Source: Hypomyces perniciosus (Eukaryota; Ascomycota; Sordariomycetes; Hypocreales; Hypocreaceae). Taken from it: 64,000 nucleotides of DNA. Under the pieces are notes generated by a model. The model was given only the letters and a program-made list of their open reading frames with translations. It searched no databases and was not told where the DNA came from. The stretch lies in NCBI GenBank assembly GCA_008477525.1, contig SPDT01000003.1:2914001-2978000 (forward strand), written 5' to 3'. Shown in pieces: positions 22,987 to 33,985 of the stretch (its first letter is position 1; every line of letters begins with the position of its first letter). The translations under genes and the position numbers were made by a program.

Positions 22987-23067
22987 GTTTAGTCTTATAA
23001 TTATATCTTTAGGCTCAAGTTAAGGTTAACTGGCAGTAAGATGTTCTATGTATAGGCCACTGACAGG

Positions 23068-24300
23068 ATATGTGTGTGTGTGTGTCTTTATTAACGTCCT
23101 ATTGGTGCTATATACACGGGCCCATTCTAGGCATCTGGACGGCTGGAGCCGACATTACTGTCGTTCACAGCGTTTCGCCGAACAAAGGAGAAGGTCTAGC
23201 TATATGGTGTCAATCTAATGACTCGGAAGAGGCAGGGGGGAAGATGATGCTTCCTGTGTCAGACCAGAATTTCTTGAACTCGTTATGGCCTTTATGGCCG
23301 AGTAGAAATTCCAGAGGAGAAGAAGAGGGGGGGATGCTAGGGAGGAAAGGGCGGGTTTTCCTGCAGCTGACGAAGTGGCCTGGGTTAAAAGGAGAGCCAC
23401 AGCTGCAGTTAGTAATTGTATCATGGTTAAAGCGATTATGGTAGTCTTGGAAATCTCCATGGCCAGACCTTTCTGCAAGGAGCCGGTGTAGGATAGGACG
23501 TGGGAGCTTGAGCTCTGGTGGGTTGTCGATGGCTGGGAGGTTCCATTTGAGGTAGCTGGGTGGGGCCTCTTTATCCCAATAGTCTTGGAAAAGGGCCTTG
23601 CTTTTCTCTCTAGTGGTTCTACGCATATGTGCGACTGAGGAGTTATAGTGCTCTGGTGGGGGTAGTTCTGTCCCTTTCTTAGCTGCTTTATCTGCGGCTT
23701 CGTTGCCGGGGATGCCTTTATGTCCAGGAACCCAGGAGATAGTGAGTCTGCGGGGTTTGATTTCTTTCGCAGCCTGTTGAATGCCCCTAAATGCCTTCCT
23801 TGAGGAGCAGGGGAGAGAGTTATTCCTGCCTTGGGCGCCTCTGACTACAGCGTTGTTGTCAAGGAAGAGGTGTGCTTCGAGGGCTGAGGGGTCAGTGTAC
23901 ATAATGGCCCGAGCTGCCTTCGCGGCCATCCAGAGACCGACAGCTTCAGCGTCAAAAACTTCTGCGTTTTAGATCCTGCCGTGGGATATAGTGGCTTTAG
24001 CTTTGAAGAATGTTGCTGTGCCTCAGCCTACGTTACCCTTTAATAGGGAGCCGTCGGAGTATATCACTATTGCGGACGCAGGGAGTGACTCGATGAAGTT
24101 TATATGGGCAGCAGCCGTCTTCTCCTTACCGAGGTGAAGAAGGTCTGTGCTGTGAGGTATATCATTGGGAAGAGAGGGCAGGCGGCTAGGGCGTGTGCAT
24201 TGGCGAGTTAATGCAGCAGCATCTTCTAAACGGGTGTGTTTCGAGGGGCAACTGGGTCTTTGTTGTATAGTTATGTGTGTGTTTTCCTCGACGAACTAGG
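23068..24300 (-). mobile_element. LINE-C fragment (RNase H and zinc region)
   Basis: The main frame 23929-23210 contains SWVPGHKGIPGNEAADKAAKKG (RNase H end), KLPRPILHRLLAERSGHGDF and a Cys/His knuckle (CSCGSPFNPGHFVSC), ending in a short UTR with a (TG)n run at 23071-23085. Upstream the frame continues to about 24290 with a stop in GRI-stop-NAEVFDAEA where Gln (CAA) is expected. It is 5'-truncated and differs from LINE-B and the 2.7-kb fragment in sequence. Confidence 0.75.
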
Positions 24301-26089
24301 CAAACCACAGAAATACATTATTTAAACAATTTAGAGTGTTTATATATAGGTAGTTTTATGCCTAGCCAGCCATTATAATTCATGTGAAGGATTAAAGGTT
24401 AAAATAATAAGTTTAGCTTATTTAACATTAGCTATACTTCGGAATTAAAAATAAATACTAGTGTATAATAACAAGGGTCGGGCCAAAAAGTGGGTTTCAT
24501 AGATAAATAAACATTTAGACCTATATAAATAGTCATCTTTATCGGAATATATACGGCCAATATTTCCTATAGGCAGCTTTACATAAACCTATTTCTATCA
24601 ATGGAATAAATTGATGCTGTAAAAAGATCGTCAATTATTATGATAAAGCCAAGAAAACAGTGACGAAAGCTGTAAATTAATGACGTTTAAATTAGCAGCT
24701 TTCAAGCACCAATTTCCTGATCAAATTTTACGTATTTCAAGTAGCCACTTTTCCTACGTCACTTAGGAATAACAATAGTGTCGAATTCTATTATTTAAAG
24801 CCTTCTATGTGCTCTCACAGTGTTAATTGCTGATTGGTAGTTCCGTATTAAAGTTGCATAGCGTATCAGGACCTTTATGGCCAACTGTTTAGCTTCGCCA
24901 AACAGTTCAGGTACCGAGGATCCATATTCACGGGTATTTTTATAGACATACGATTTTGAGGATAGAGACGTAAATTTTATCAATAAATATAAGGGTTAGT
25001 TGCTTATCATAGCAACCAATTAATATAGTGGAGGAATTATGCCGTTTTGTGCAAGGTGGTAGCGCATTTAGCTTGAGGGTTTTGGAAGGATGAGGCCGAG
25101 AACACGTATGCTTGCATATTGACAAGGTAACAGTGGGTTTGTCAGGGATATTCAACATACCCACCCACACTAACCTTTTTCATTCATTCTACTCAGTTAC
25201 TAATACTATTAGTTGATATCTTAGCTTAGGACTAAGGTCTGCCTTCCTGTGTAAGGCGCCTTTACGGTGACGTTAGACATCATGACCCAAGACCGTACGA
25301 TTGTTATTGCCATGATTAATAGTTCTTCGAACGCTTGAGGACTCTTATTGCGACTTTGTGGTCCTATCAGACGCGCCTGGCGCGTCTGATATGCTGTTGT
25401 GAAGGTTGTAGTGGTGTTTGTGTTGTGTGCGTGCTTTTCTTCTAACAAATGGGTTCTGAAAGGACGTGGTCGAGAACACGTATCCTTGCATATAGATAAG
25501 GTAGCAGTGAGCTTGAAGGATTCTGAGAGAATTCTGTCAGGAGCATATATCCTTACATTGAGGCATTTTCTTAAATATGCTCCACTTGGTGGTGGGATAG
25601 GGTTACATTATTCCCTAGATTTATATTATCTACATATTCATCAAGTAATACAACTTTGGTTATAGTTATCCAACTACCCCCTGAAATTAGCCTAGTTAAT
25701 ATATATAAGCATTCTATAAAGTCCTAGTCATCTATATTAGTATGTAAATATATTGGTTATTTATGCCCTTAAATTACCTCTTTATTTCTGCTTGGTTGTA
25801 ATTAATGTAGTTAGTTTTGATTAATGTGGAGCAACTTTAATATATAGTTTAAATTTATTAGGTCCTATTTGTAATTGGATATAGCCTGTATATCAAATTT
25901 ACTCTCTTATTATATTATAAAATCTCTGACTGCTCCCTTATTCTCCATATGTTTTATTATCCATTCCAAATTCCCCCCCACAGCTTACCTACTATTTTCT
26001 TATTATCGATTCATTTCAACTCAAAGCCCTGCAAGGTAAGCCAATCCTCCTTAAGTTATGTAATTTGAGATTAATTGCTCCCCTAAAAG
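24301..26089. other. AT-rich tract without genes
   Basis: Strongly AT-rich and probably RIP-decayed. It contains two related direct repeats of about 60 bp (25083-25145 and 25455-25520, shared core CGAGAACACGTAT) and, between them, a perfect GC-rich palindrome at 25366-25390. The spacing could reflect an old LTR-type element, but no polymerase sequence is left. I see no gene. Confidence 0.5.
25366..25390. repeat. Perfect 25-bp palindrome
   Basis: Two perfect 12-bp arms (ATCAGACGCGCC and its complement) flank a single central base. It is much richer in G+C than the surrounding tract. Confidence 0.85.
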
Positions 26090-26428
26090 ATGCAACTTCC
26101 ATTCCAACTCAGTGCGTTCCATCTGCTGGCTTTTGCAGTCATATGTGATGCAGCAACTATCCGCGTTTGCCCTGGCGTCGCTGTTCGCAATTGTGGCAAT
26201 AATCCGTTCACCGTTTCGGGACAATGTGCTCCTTACCACTATGACTATCCCTCTGGGTATACTCTGAGTGTGCAAGGACTATACCACGAAATGTTTTTGC
26301 AGTACTGCACTATATACACGGGGCCTGGATGCTCGGGCGATCAATTAGGGTCTATACCGAATGACGGCGCGATTGTACTGAAACGTTCGATGTCATCTAT
26401 CTTCTGTCCTGCGTGGCCTTCGAAATAG
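26090..26428 (+). CDS. Small secreted cysteine-rich protein (112 residues)
   Basis: A single exon. The N-terminus MQLPFQLSAFHLLAFAV is a typical signal peptide, with a likely cut near Ala21-Ala22. The mature part has six Cys (residues 27, 35, 46, 73, 81 and 106), enough for three disulphides, in a Gly/Tyr/Pro-rich protein with CTIYTGPGCSGD. I do not recognise the family. Small size, secretion, even Cys number and placement between an AT-rich decayed tract and a LINE fit the usual profile of effector-like or antimicrobial secreted fungal proteins, which is inference only. No break is seen. Confidence 0.65.
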   Translation: MQLPFQLSAFHLLAFAVICDAATIRVCPGVAVRNCGNNPFTVSGQCAPYHYDYPSGYTLSVQGLYHEMFLQYCTIYTGPGCSGDQLGSIPNDGAIVLKRSMSSIFCPAWPSK

Positions 26429-26674
26429 GCGGTTGAGTTCTCAAGTAGGGTCATGACTTTATAGCCAGATCTGTCAAATCAATTAGATGACTGTCGGTTC
26501 TGCTATGTCAACATTCCTTTAGTATGGTGTCTATGCTCTTTTTTTATATTACTATTTACGACCACTATGTATCTACATACAGAAGCCTCGTCTGGGCAAA
26601 AGGTCGGTAAGAGCCAGCGGCCTAGGCATCTGTTCGCTACGTTTCGCTGGACAAAGGAAAATTTATGTGTTTTC

Positions 26675-29600
26675 TCATTCTATATCTTGTAAAGGGGGAC
26701 CATACGGGTTCACATCCTCCGCCAGCTTCTGGAAAGCCTCGCTTCCCTTGGGTCCTAGTAGGTATGTGACTGGTCTCTCGCCTCTCGGTGTTTCGGGGAG
26801 GAAGCTCCTCGTCATGCGGCATTCGGCGAAGTGCCCTGGCTCCTTGGGGGAGCCGCATCTGCAATGGGATTGCGTGTCGTGGCCAAAACGGTCGTGGTAG
26901 CTTTGGAAGTCTCCGTGACTAGACCTTTCTGCCAGCAGCCTGTGCAAGATGGGTCGGGGGAGTTTTAGTTCCGGGGGATTTGTAGGTGCTCCTAGGCCCC
27001 ACAGTTGGTAGCTTTCCGGGGCGTTCGCCTCCCAGTACTTCTCCTGGAGGGTTGTTCTTTCCGCTTTTGCCCGGCGTTTGACGTGCGCCAGACTGCTCCA
27101 ACTCTGAGAGGGGAGGTTGCGGGCCGTCCCTTCTTTCGCTAGTTTATCCGCCATTTCGTTGCCTCGTATGTCCTTGTGGCCTGGCACCCAGGAAACGAAC
27201 ACCTTGCAGGGGTGTATCTCTTCTGCTATGCGTTGGAACCGCATGAGCTGTTCTTGTGACGAGGTTGGGGCTTCGCCCAGCAGGCCTCTGACCACTGACG
27301 TATTGTCAAGAAAGACGTGTATTTCGTTGATTCTGGGGTCGTTCCTTGCGAGTCCGGCTGCTGTTCTGATCGCCCTAGCAGCTCCCACGGCTTCTGCGTC
27401 GTAGACCTCTGCGTTGGCGAGTGGCCCGCAGTCCTTGTGAACTTTGGCTCTGTAGTATACTGCTGCTCCCCGTCCCGTCTTCCCGTCGAGTTGGGAGCCG
27501 TCTTAGTAAGCCGCGACTGTCGAGGCTGGCATCAAGTCTATTAGTTCAAGGTGCTTCCGCGTGGCCATCTCCTTCCCAAGTGTCTCAAAGCTCGGGCCGG
27601 CTCTGACGAAACGAGGTTTGTAGGTAAAGAGAGTAGGTCGGATGGTCCTGCCGACAAGTCTGGCTGTCCTCTGTAGGCGTGTCGCAGGGAGCTGGACGGT
27701 CGGTCTGTCGATCCTGTCGACCAGCGGATGGGAACGGTCCAGGCCCGCAAGTCAGGCGGAGTTTCTTAGCCTCGCCTGGGCGAGCACCGTGAATGCGGGC
27801 GGGATGCCGGACTCTCTGTGAAGCACCGGGACGGGGGTGGTCATCCAGACTGGGAGAACGGCGCGGGCTGCAGTTTTGAAGGCTTTGTCTAGCTTAGCTG
27901 CGAGGTTGTTGACGCCTGTGCTCACCGTCCTGCCTGGGTTGTTCCTGGATTCTCTCTCCAAGCCGGGCCACCATGCCTCCATGCCGTATAGGGCGACTGG
28001 TAGTACGCAGGCCTTGGCCGCCATGGCCACTGCATTAGGGGGGGAGCCTTTTCGGGTCTTGTTGAGACTCTTGAGGAAATTGGCCGTCTTCAGGGCCTTG
28101 CCCGCCTGGGCCTCCACGTGTTTTTTGAACGACAGCTTGGGGTCGAGAATGACGCCGAGCCATTTCATGTGTTCCTTGGGGTTGACCTGTCTTCCTTCCA
28201 GTGTGACTGGGTGTGGAGGATTAGGTCCGCGTCTCCTGTGAAAGTGGAGGAGTTCGGCTTTGTCTAGGGCGAAGGAGATTGCGTTTTCCTGACCCCACCG
28301 GACCGCCCTGTCCAACTCGTTCTGTAGCATCACCGAGGTGTAGCCCGTGTGAGGGCCTGTGGCCAGGAAGGCGACGTCGTCTGCGTAGCCAAAGCGTTTG
28401 TTGCTGGCCCATCCTGTTCCCAGGAGCGGGGAGACGTACAGCATGAACAAGATTGGTGAGAAGGGGGATCCCTGGGGAGTTCCGCACTTGAGTTCGCTGC
28501 GGGGGAGGGTGGTGCCGTCCCCATTCCGGACGGAGACCGTGCGGTCGCTCAGGAAGGACTCCACCCATCTGGTGAGCTGATCTGGCCACCCCTGTTCTCT
28601 GAGTCGGAGGGTCATGTGGTTCTTCATCACGATATCAAAAGCCCCCGAGATGTCGAGGGTGAGGACCGATGCTTCCTCTCCCCTGGAGAGTGCTAGTTCC
28701 ACGTCGTGAACGAGGCAGGCGAGGAGGTCTGTGGCACTCCTTTTCGGCAGGGCTCCGAAGTATTGCTTCGGGAGCACTCCGTGCTCGAGTGCGTCTCTTG
28801 CGATCCTTCGTGCTAGTAGCCTTTCCAGGCCCTTGCCTATACACGACAGGAGTGAGATCGGCCGCCAAGCTTTATGCGTGGAGTAGTCCGGCTTATTTGG
28901 CTTGGGTATGAAGGTTACTTCGGCGTTTCGGAAGGGGGCTGGGTGGTATCCGATCTTTAGGCATCCTTTGAAGAGCTTGTGTACAAAGTCGCAAACCGCC
29001 GGCCAGGTCATCTTAAGAAGTTTCACCGAGATCCCGTCTGCCCCGGGGGCAGTGTTCCCTGCTCCGGTGGTGGCTTTCGTCACTTCTTCCTTGCTCAGTT
29101 CCTCATTCCAGGGGATGTTTTTGGGGGGGCGGACCGGGTGATCCCAGGGGTCATTGATGTCCTCGGACGCTTCCCTGCGTTCGAGGACCATCCTCCGCAG
29201 GAGGGCGGCTCTGTCCGTTGGGTCTGTAACCTGATGGTCCCCGTCTACCAAGGGTGGTGGTTGAAACCGATCAGTGGACTTCCTCCATTTGGCCACCTGG
29301 AATATGCCTCTGCCCGGTCCTGCCGCGGCGATGATCGAGTCCCAGTGGGCTGATTTCTTTCGTGAGACGGTCGTGCGCAGGGTCTTCTCGGCGGCTTCTC
29401 TTTCCTCGGATGCGTCGGCGGTCGCTGTCATGGCCCTTTGAGCCTCTCTGCAGTCGTGGTCCCACCACGGGACGCTGTGGCCGTTCTGATGCCTTCTCTT
29501 CCCGGCACCTGTCATGGCGGTAGTGAAGAGGTCTTGTAAAGCTTGGGCCGGCCTATACAAGTCATCTTGCGTGACGCTGTTGGGGTCCAGGTGCGGTAAG

Positions 29601-30371
29601 CAGGATTTGTGGTTGTGCATTAGTTGGCTGAAGTCTAGGAGGGATTCGAACGGGACGTAGAGCTTGCCCTTGGTGGTTGGCAGGACTATCGGGTCCAGCA
29701 GAGTGGTGACGAGTGTGAAGTGGTCCGACCCTGTGTCCAGTTGTCTGTCTACCATCGTCTGAGCGGCCGTGTTAGTGAAGACCAAGTCGATTGTGTTGCC
29801 GTGTCGGTTGATCGGTGTGTCGACGAGGGAGGGAGAGAGACCCGCTCCTTCTGCCCATTCTTCCACCTGGTTTCCCGCGGTGTTGGTCCTGCCGCCGGGT
29901 TGCCAGGTCCAGTGTATCGCATTAAAGTCCCCCGCCACGATAGTTCTCGAAAGGGGGCGCCCCCACCTCTCGAAGATGTCCATCGTGATGGTTTCTGTTG
30001 CCCTGCGGTAGATGTTGACGATGGTGTAGTCGCAGACCCGTGTCCAGCATACATTGCGGTCCTCAAGGCCAACTGGTTGGAGTTGAGTCGCTGGTAGGCT
30101 GGGCGAGATCCTGACGTACGTGAGAACTGAGGGGGGGTCTTGTGTCCAGTCCCCTAGGGGGTTGAAGGTCCTGTACTCCGGGTGGTTCTTCGTTTGTCTG
30201 CGTAGGGAGGTTCGATCCCACCTTGCCCATGGTTCCTGTATCAAGATGACGTCGAAGCCGCCCTCCCATGCGAGGGAGAGTGCGGCATCGTGACATTCCG
30301 GTCGTCGTCCTGTGTTTACCTGCAGGACCCGAAGGTCGTGTTTTCGGCGGTTTGATCGCCGGGCGTGCTAC
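26675..30371 (-). pseudogene. LINE-B ORF2: endonuclease, reverse transcriptase, RNase H
   Basis: From about 30371 the frame gives the AP-type endonuclease (VILIQEPWARW, VAGDFNAIHWTW, GSDHFTLV). The reverse transcriptase follows ([50 protein letters not shown] with the YADD core). A frameshift near 27750 and a TAA at 27505-27503 separate this from RNase H (AEVYDAEAVGAA, WVPGHKDIRGNEMADKLAKEG) and the terminal Cys/His knuckle (CRCGSPKEPGHFAEC). The stop falls in AAY-stop-DGSQLDG, the first RNase H motif. Two lesions make it non-autonomous. G+C content is high and there is little sign of RIP here. Confidence 0.85.
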
Positions 30372-31043
30372 TCATTCAGTGTCCATGTCAGTGTCGTCGT
30401 CGGCGACCTGAATGGCCGACTCTGGTAGGGACGGGGCGTCCGACGGGACGCAGATGGGGGACTCCGTCGAGACTCCTGGTACTGGTCGCGATGGGGCGGG
30501 AGTCTGGCTTGGATGAGGGTTTGCGGGGCCCATGGGTCGAGGTGCAAAGGAGCTCTTTGCGAGGGCGGGAGGGATTGACTTGCCTTCGTCGTTGTTTGTG
30601 GCGGTCCTCCCATCCTGGCCTTGAGGGGCCGGAGTGGGGGTGCCCTCTGTGTGCAGGTCCCATGTTGCTCCCGTGGCTCCTGCGGAGTAGGCACGGGTGC
30701 GGGTGTCTTCATCCTGGGTCGTCCTCTGGAGGATTACTCTGGGTCTGTCTGTGCTGGTGTTCGGGTGTGTCTTGACAAACTCGGTCGTCCCAAGTTTTCG
30801 GATGGCCTGGAGTTGATCCCTAGTAGGCCGTTCGATCCTGCCATCTTTGCGTTTCGGGCGTGCCGCGCAGTTCAGCGCCGTGGATGAATGAGGTCCGTTG
30901 CAGTTGGCGCACTGCTTGGAGTTTGTGCATTCTCCGTGCGACGACCTGCCGCACTTCTTGCAGCGTTCTATGCGGTTGCAAGCCCTGGGGTCGTGGAAGC
31001 CCAGGCAGCGGTCGCACTGAGTGATCTGTGCCTTCGAGATCAA
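30372..31043 (-). pseudogene. LINE-B ORF1 (gag-like, zinc knuckles), 5'-truncated
   Basis: About 223 codons remain: CDRCLGFHDPRACNR, CKKCGRSSHGEC and CANCNGPHSSTALNC form CCHC-type knuckles, followed by a Pro/Ser-rich tail ending DTDMDTE. The N-terminal part of a Tad1-type gag is missing. Its stop lies next to the beginning of the ORF2 frame. Confidence 0.8.
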
Positions 31044-31050
31044 ACAAGCC

Positions 31051-32182
31051 CTGGGGTGGTGAAGATATCTGAGTTAAGGCGTAGTTGGTGAAGGTTGTCG
31101 AGTAAATTTGATGCCTTGACTAGGTCTCCGAAAGTATACACATATACAGACAGCACAGCTAGTGTTTGCAGTGGGGGAAGACTCGTTTGCTCGCCTAGGT
31201 TGAGATGTCGAAGTGCTTCATCGGCAAATGCACGCCCGTGGGGTATATTCCTATCGAAGTTCTCGCCTGGTTGCAAAAACCCCTGGAGGCGATGATTTAT
31301 TGTTAACTCTCGATCAAACTGACACTACCTTGTCGGGAACTGCAGGGTTACGAACAGCAGAAATGGCCAGGATGGAATTGATGAGGGATCCTGAACAGAA
31401 CTTAATTCGTGGGCTATTCTCTATACTCGACGTGTCGATACAAAGATCTTCGAGGAGCATCTTGCGATGAATAATCTTCGGCAGAGTATTGTCCCAAGTC
31501 CACAATAAAGTGAACAAATGCGTGAGGACTTCGTCATCACTAACGTTCGTCCATCGGGATAGCGGCAGCTGTTCCTTCCGGGCTGCCGAGGGAATGTGGG
31601 GCGAAGGGGATGTCGGTTCATCTTCCTTCATTAGAGTATCTGGAAATACATGTCGACTTGACCTTCCCGAAAGGCCGTCTGAACTGTTTACACCGTCTAG
31701 TTGGTGCGTTATAGCAGTCGAGATTGAGAGGGCATCGTCGACGCTGTCGGCCGCTCTTATACGGTTCAGGATATTGATGGAGTCTGACTGGGTGCCTTCA
31801 TGCAGAACAGCAAATATTCGCCGCATATTTCGGTACGCGGCTATTTGTTCACTGCGCTTTTCTGTACTACGGTATGTACAATCGCAGCTTGACTTGATGC
31901 AGTAGTGGCACGAAGGTCACTCCCCATCGCACTGGACTGTGCTTGGTATCTTTGATTGTCTAGAGTCTGTTCATCAAGCACCGTCACTGACCTTGACCTT
32001 TCTTTTTCGGCATCCTGTTGGGTGGAAAATGGTTGTTAGTAGCTCGATATTATTATCAAGGGTGGTTGGCTTTTACTTTCACATGCCACCGCTACCGTCT
32101 CCCTTTTTTTCGTCTTCTCAGAAGTTGGAACTGGCTGAGAGCCCGATGGGTCTGATGGGCCTTTCGGCAATAGAGAGCGCAT
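31051..32182 (-). pseudogene. Zn2Cys6 transcription factor, cut by LINE-B and carrying a stop
   Basis: Exon model: 32182-32077, 32014-31992 (23-nt micro-exon), 31931-31329, 31282 to about 31051. Splicing restores a textbook binuclear cluster: CERCRKRKVKC, DGE-stop-PSC, HYCIKSSCDC (CX2CX6CX6CX2CX6C). TGA at 31919-31917 takes the place of Arg (CGA expected in DGERPSC). The middle region resembles the fungal regulator homology domain (LFTLLWTWDNTLPKIIHR, GRAFADEALRHLNLG, LAVLSVYVYTFGDL). The C-terminal half is lost at the LINE-B junction near 31050. The target genes are unknown. Confidence 0.8.
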
Positions 32183-32722
32183 CGAATTATGGTGATTTCT
32201 TTCTTGCCTCTATGTAGTCGACACTATTCGGGGATGCTTAAACTATCATGTAAAATGTGCCAAGTTATCTCGCAAGCAAATGTCGTTTTCATCTCGGCTA
32301 CCTGTCAGTTGTGTCATCATTACGGTCACCTGACGTAGGCTTTGTTGTCAACCATGTATGGTTTACATACATAAACCCCTCCATGAAATGGCTTTGAATG
32401 TCCCGTCTCCTTGTGCATGTTGTAGCGCACTAGAAGGCTTCTACTTATGAGACACCTAATATGCAAGGAATACTCCGTAAAGGGATCTTTTGTTTTTTGG
32501 GGTTATTTGACATTTTCTACAAACAAATTTTGACCCACAGCGCCTTGATCTGCCACGTACAAGCTTGGTAACCATTCATTGTTTCAGCAAAAACAGGACA
32601 TACAAAGAATCCAATACGCCGCAAAGTACAATTGATAAGGACTAAGCAACCTAGACGGGACCATCCAGACTATCTGAACCATCCACTCCATCCGAGCTGT
32701 TCGGGCCGTCCCTCGCGATACT
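32183..32722. other. Intergenic region
   Basis: No gene is seen. It contains the 9-mer TACTCCGTA at 32471-32479. Confidence 0.5.
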
Positions 32723-33985
32723 CTAGTTACTGATGTTCAAAACTTCGACTCCTCGCACCCAAACCCTTCGAATCCGACATACAGCCTCCAGATCCTCTAG
32801 TGGATTGCCCTCGATGAGCATAAGGTCAGCTCTGGAGCCCAGCTCGACACTTCCACGATCACCCAGTCCAAACACTGCAGCGGACACATACGTCGCAGCC
32901 TGAAGCGCCTCTCTGTTGGACAGGCCTGCCTGAACCAGTAGTTGGAGCTCTTCATATAAACTCTGGCCAAATTGAACCGCTGTGCGACCATGCGGGTTCG
33001 ACGATGTGCCAGCACAGATTCGAACCCCAGCTGCGTGGAGTGCTCTAACCGTAGCAAGGGCATGCGAGAAGTCGTGGCCCTGGTCGTGCGAAACGCGCAC
33101 CGCCTCGCGGAGGAAGTGCAACATCGGAACCACAGCGATTCGCTTTTCCGCAAGTCCCTTCACCACATCGCTGTTTAGAGGGCCATCAACAGGAACTGGT
33201 GTCACGATGTCGAAACCGGCTTCCATCGCAAGGCGATAGGTATTCTCGTGATACGCGTGCCCGATGACGAGCATGCCGTGCCGGTGCGCCGCTGCCACTG
33301 CGGCCGTAAAGACATCAAGGCCTAATCCAGGCTGCTCCAAGATAATCTTTATGTAGTCTGTCCGTCCTGGTCCAACCACCCGATCGAGCACACATCTCTC
33401 TACCTCAGCCAGAGTCGTAATTCGCTCGACGACGCGATAGGGGCAATCCCTAGGTAAGTTACTGCCTATAGCCCCAATCGCAGAGCCGGTAGCCAAGTAG
33501 GACGGCAAGCTAATATCCCGTAACACAGAGGAGCGCATGGCATGAGACTCGGCAGTCGCTCTGCTACAGTCGATGACTGTTGTGATGCCAGAGGCGGTAA
33601 ACAAGGGAAGAGATGATGCCGAAGCATCTGCGTCAACCTTGGAATCGATAAAGCCTGGAAGAAGAGTACACCCGGTGCCATCGATGACAGTATCGGGATC
33701 GGTTTCTGTTGAGATGATGCTGCCGGGACTGCCGATAAAGGTAATTGTAGAACGGTGCTTCAATGTGCTTTCATCAAAGACATTAACATTCCTGACGGAG
33801 AAGACTGGCATCTGTCGTTTACGTGATGGCTTCTCACCTTTGAATATTTTCGTATGTTTTTGGTGTTGACGTGGCGCTTGGTATGCCGGAGTGTAGGAAG
33901 AGCGCCCAGGCCCTAGGTTAAAATACCCTGAAAATCGCCTTTCACTACTACGTGATGCCATGTTGACCAGGGAGATAGTCAACAT
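32723..33985 (-). CDS. Amidohydrolase-like protein lacking several metal ligands
   Basis: The frame of 420 codons probably starts at Met59 (33811, MPVFSVRNVNVFDE), where family similarity begins; an earlier ATG exists. It matches the imidazolonepropionase/Xaa-Pro-dipeptidase-like amidohydrolases: TLLPGFIDSK, GITTVIDCS, YIKIILEQPG, VIGHAYHENTYRLAMEAGFD, AGLSNREALQAAT, LGSRADLMLIEGNPLEDL. Active members have GxxDxHxH after LLPGxID, THVP, and AGTDA. Here these read DSKVD, TPVP and AGTSS, so the HxH pair, a His and the catalytic Asp are all replaced, while the fold motifs and one His remain. It is likely a pseudoenzyme or a strongly altered enzyme. No stop or frameshift is seen. Confidence 0.75.
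   Translation of the reverse strand: MLTISLVNMASRSSERRFSGYFNLGPGRSSYTPAYQAPRQHQKHTKIFKGEKPSRKRQMPVFSVRNVNVFDESTLKHRSTITFIGSPGSIISTETDPDTVIDGTGCTLLPGFIDSKVDADASASSLPLFTASGITTVIDCSRATAESHAMRSSVLRDISLPSYLATGSAIGAIGSNLPRDCPYRVVERITTLAEVERCVLDRVVGPGRTDYIKIILEQPGLGLDVFTAAVAAAHRHGMLVIGHAYHENTYRLAMEAGFDIVTPVPVDGPLNSDVVKGLAEKRIAVVPMLHFLREAVRVSHDQGHDFSHALATVRALHAAGVRICAGTSSNPHGRTAVQFGQSLYEELQLLVQAGLSNREALQAATYVSAAVFGLGDRGSVELGSRADLMLIEGNPLEDLEAVCRIRRVWVRGVEVLNISN

Larger units (their letters stand above)
26540..31050 (-). mobile_element. LINE-B (Tad1-like), nearly complete, inactivated
   Basis: It runs from the gag zinc-knuckle region (about 31050) to a 3' UTR ending in an A-rich stretch near 26540. 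It holds ORF1 (30372-31043) and a broken ORF2 (about 30371-26675). The 5' end is truncated inside ORF1, where the sequence switches to a Zn2Cys6 regulator gene. No target-site duplication was found. A RIP-damaged copy of the 3' part lies at 52603-53345 and an ORF2 piece at 62690-62856. Confidence 0.85.

Noticed and set aside
26540..31060. Target-site duplication for LINE-B
   Set aside because: No convincing match between the sequence below about 26540 and that above about 31050.
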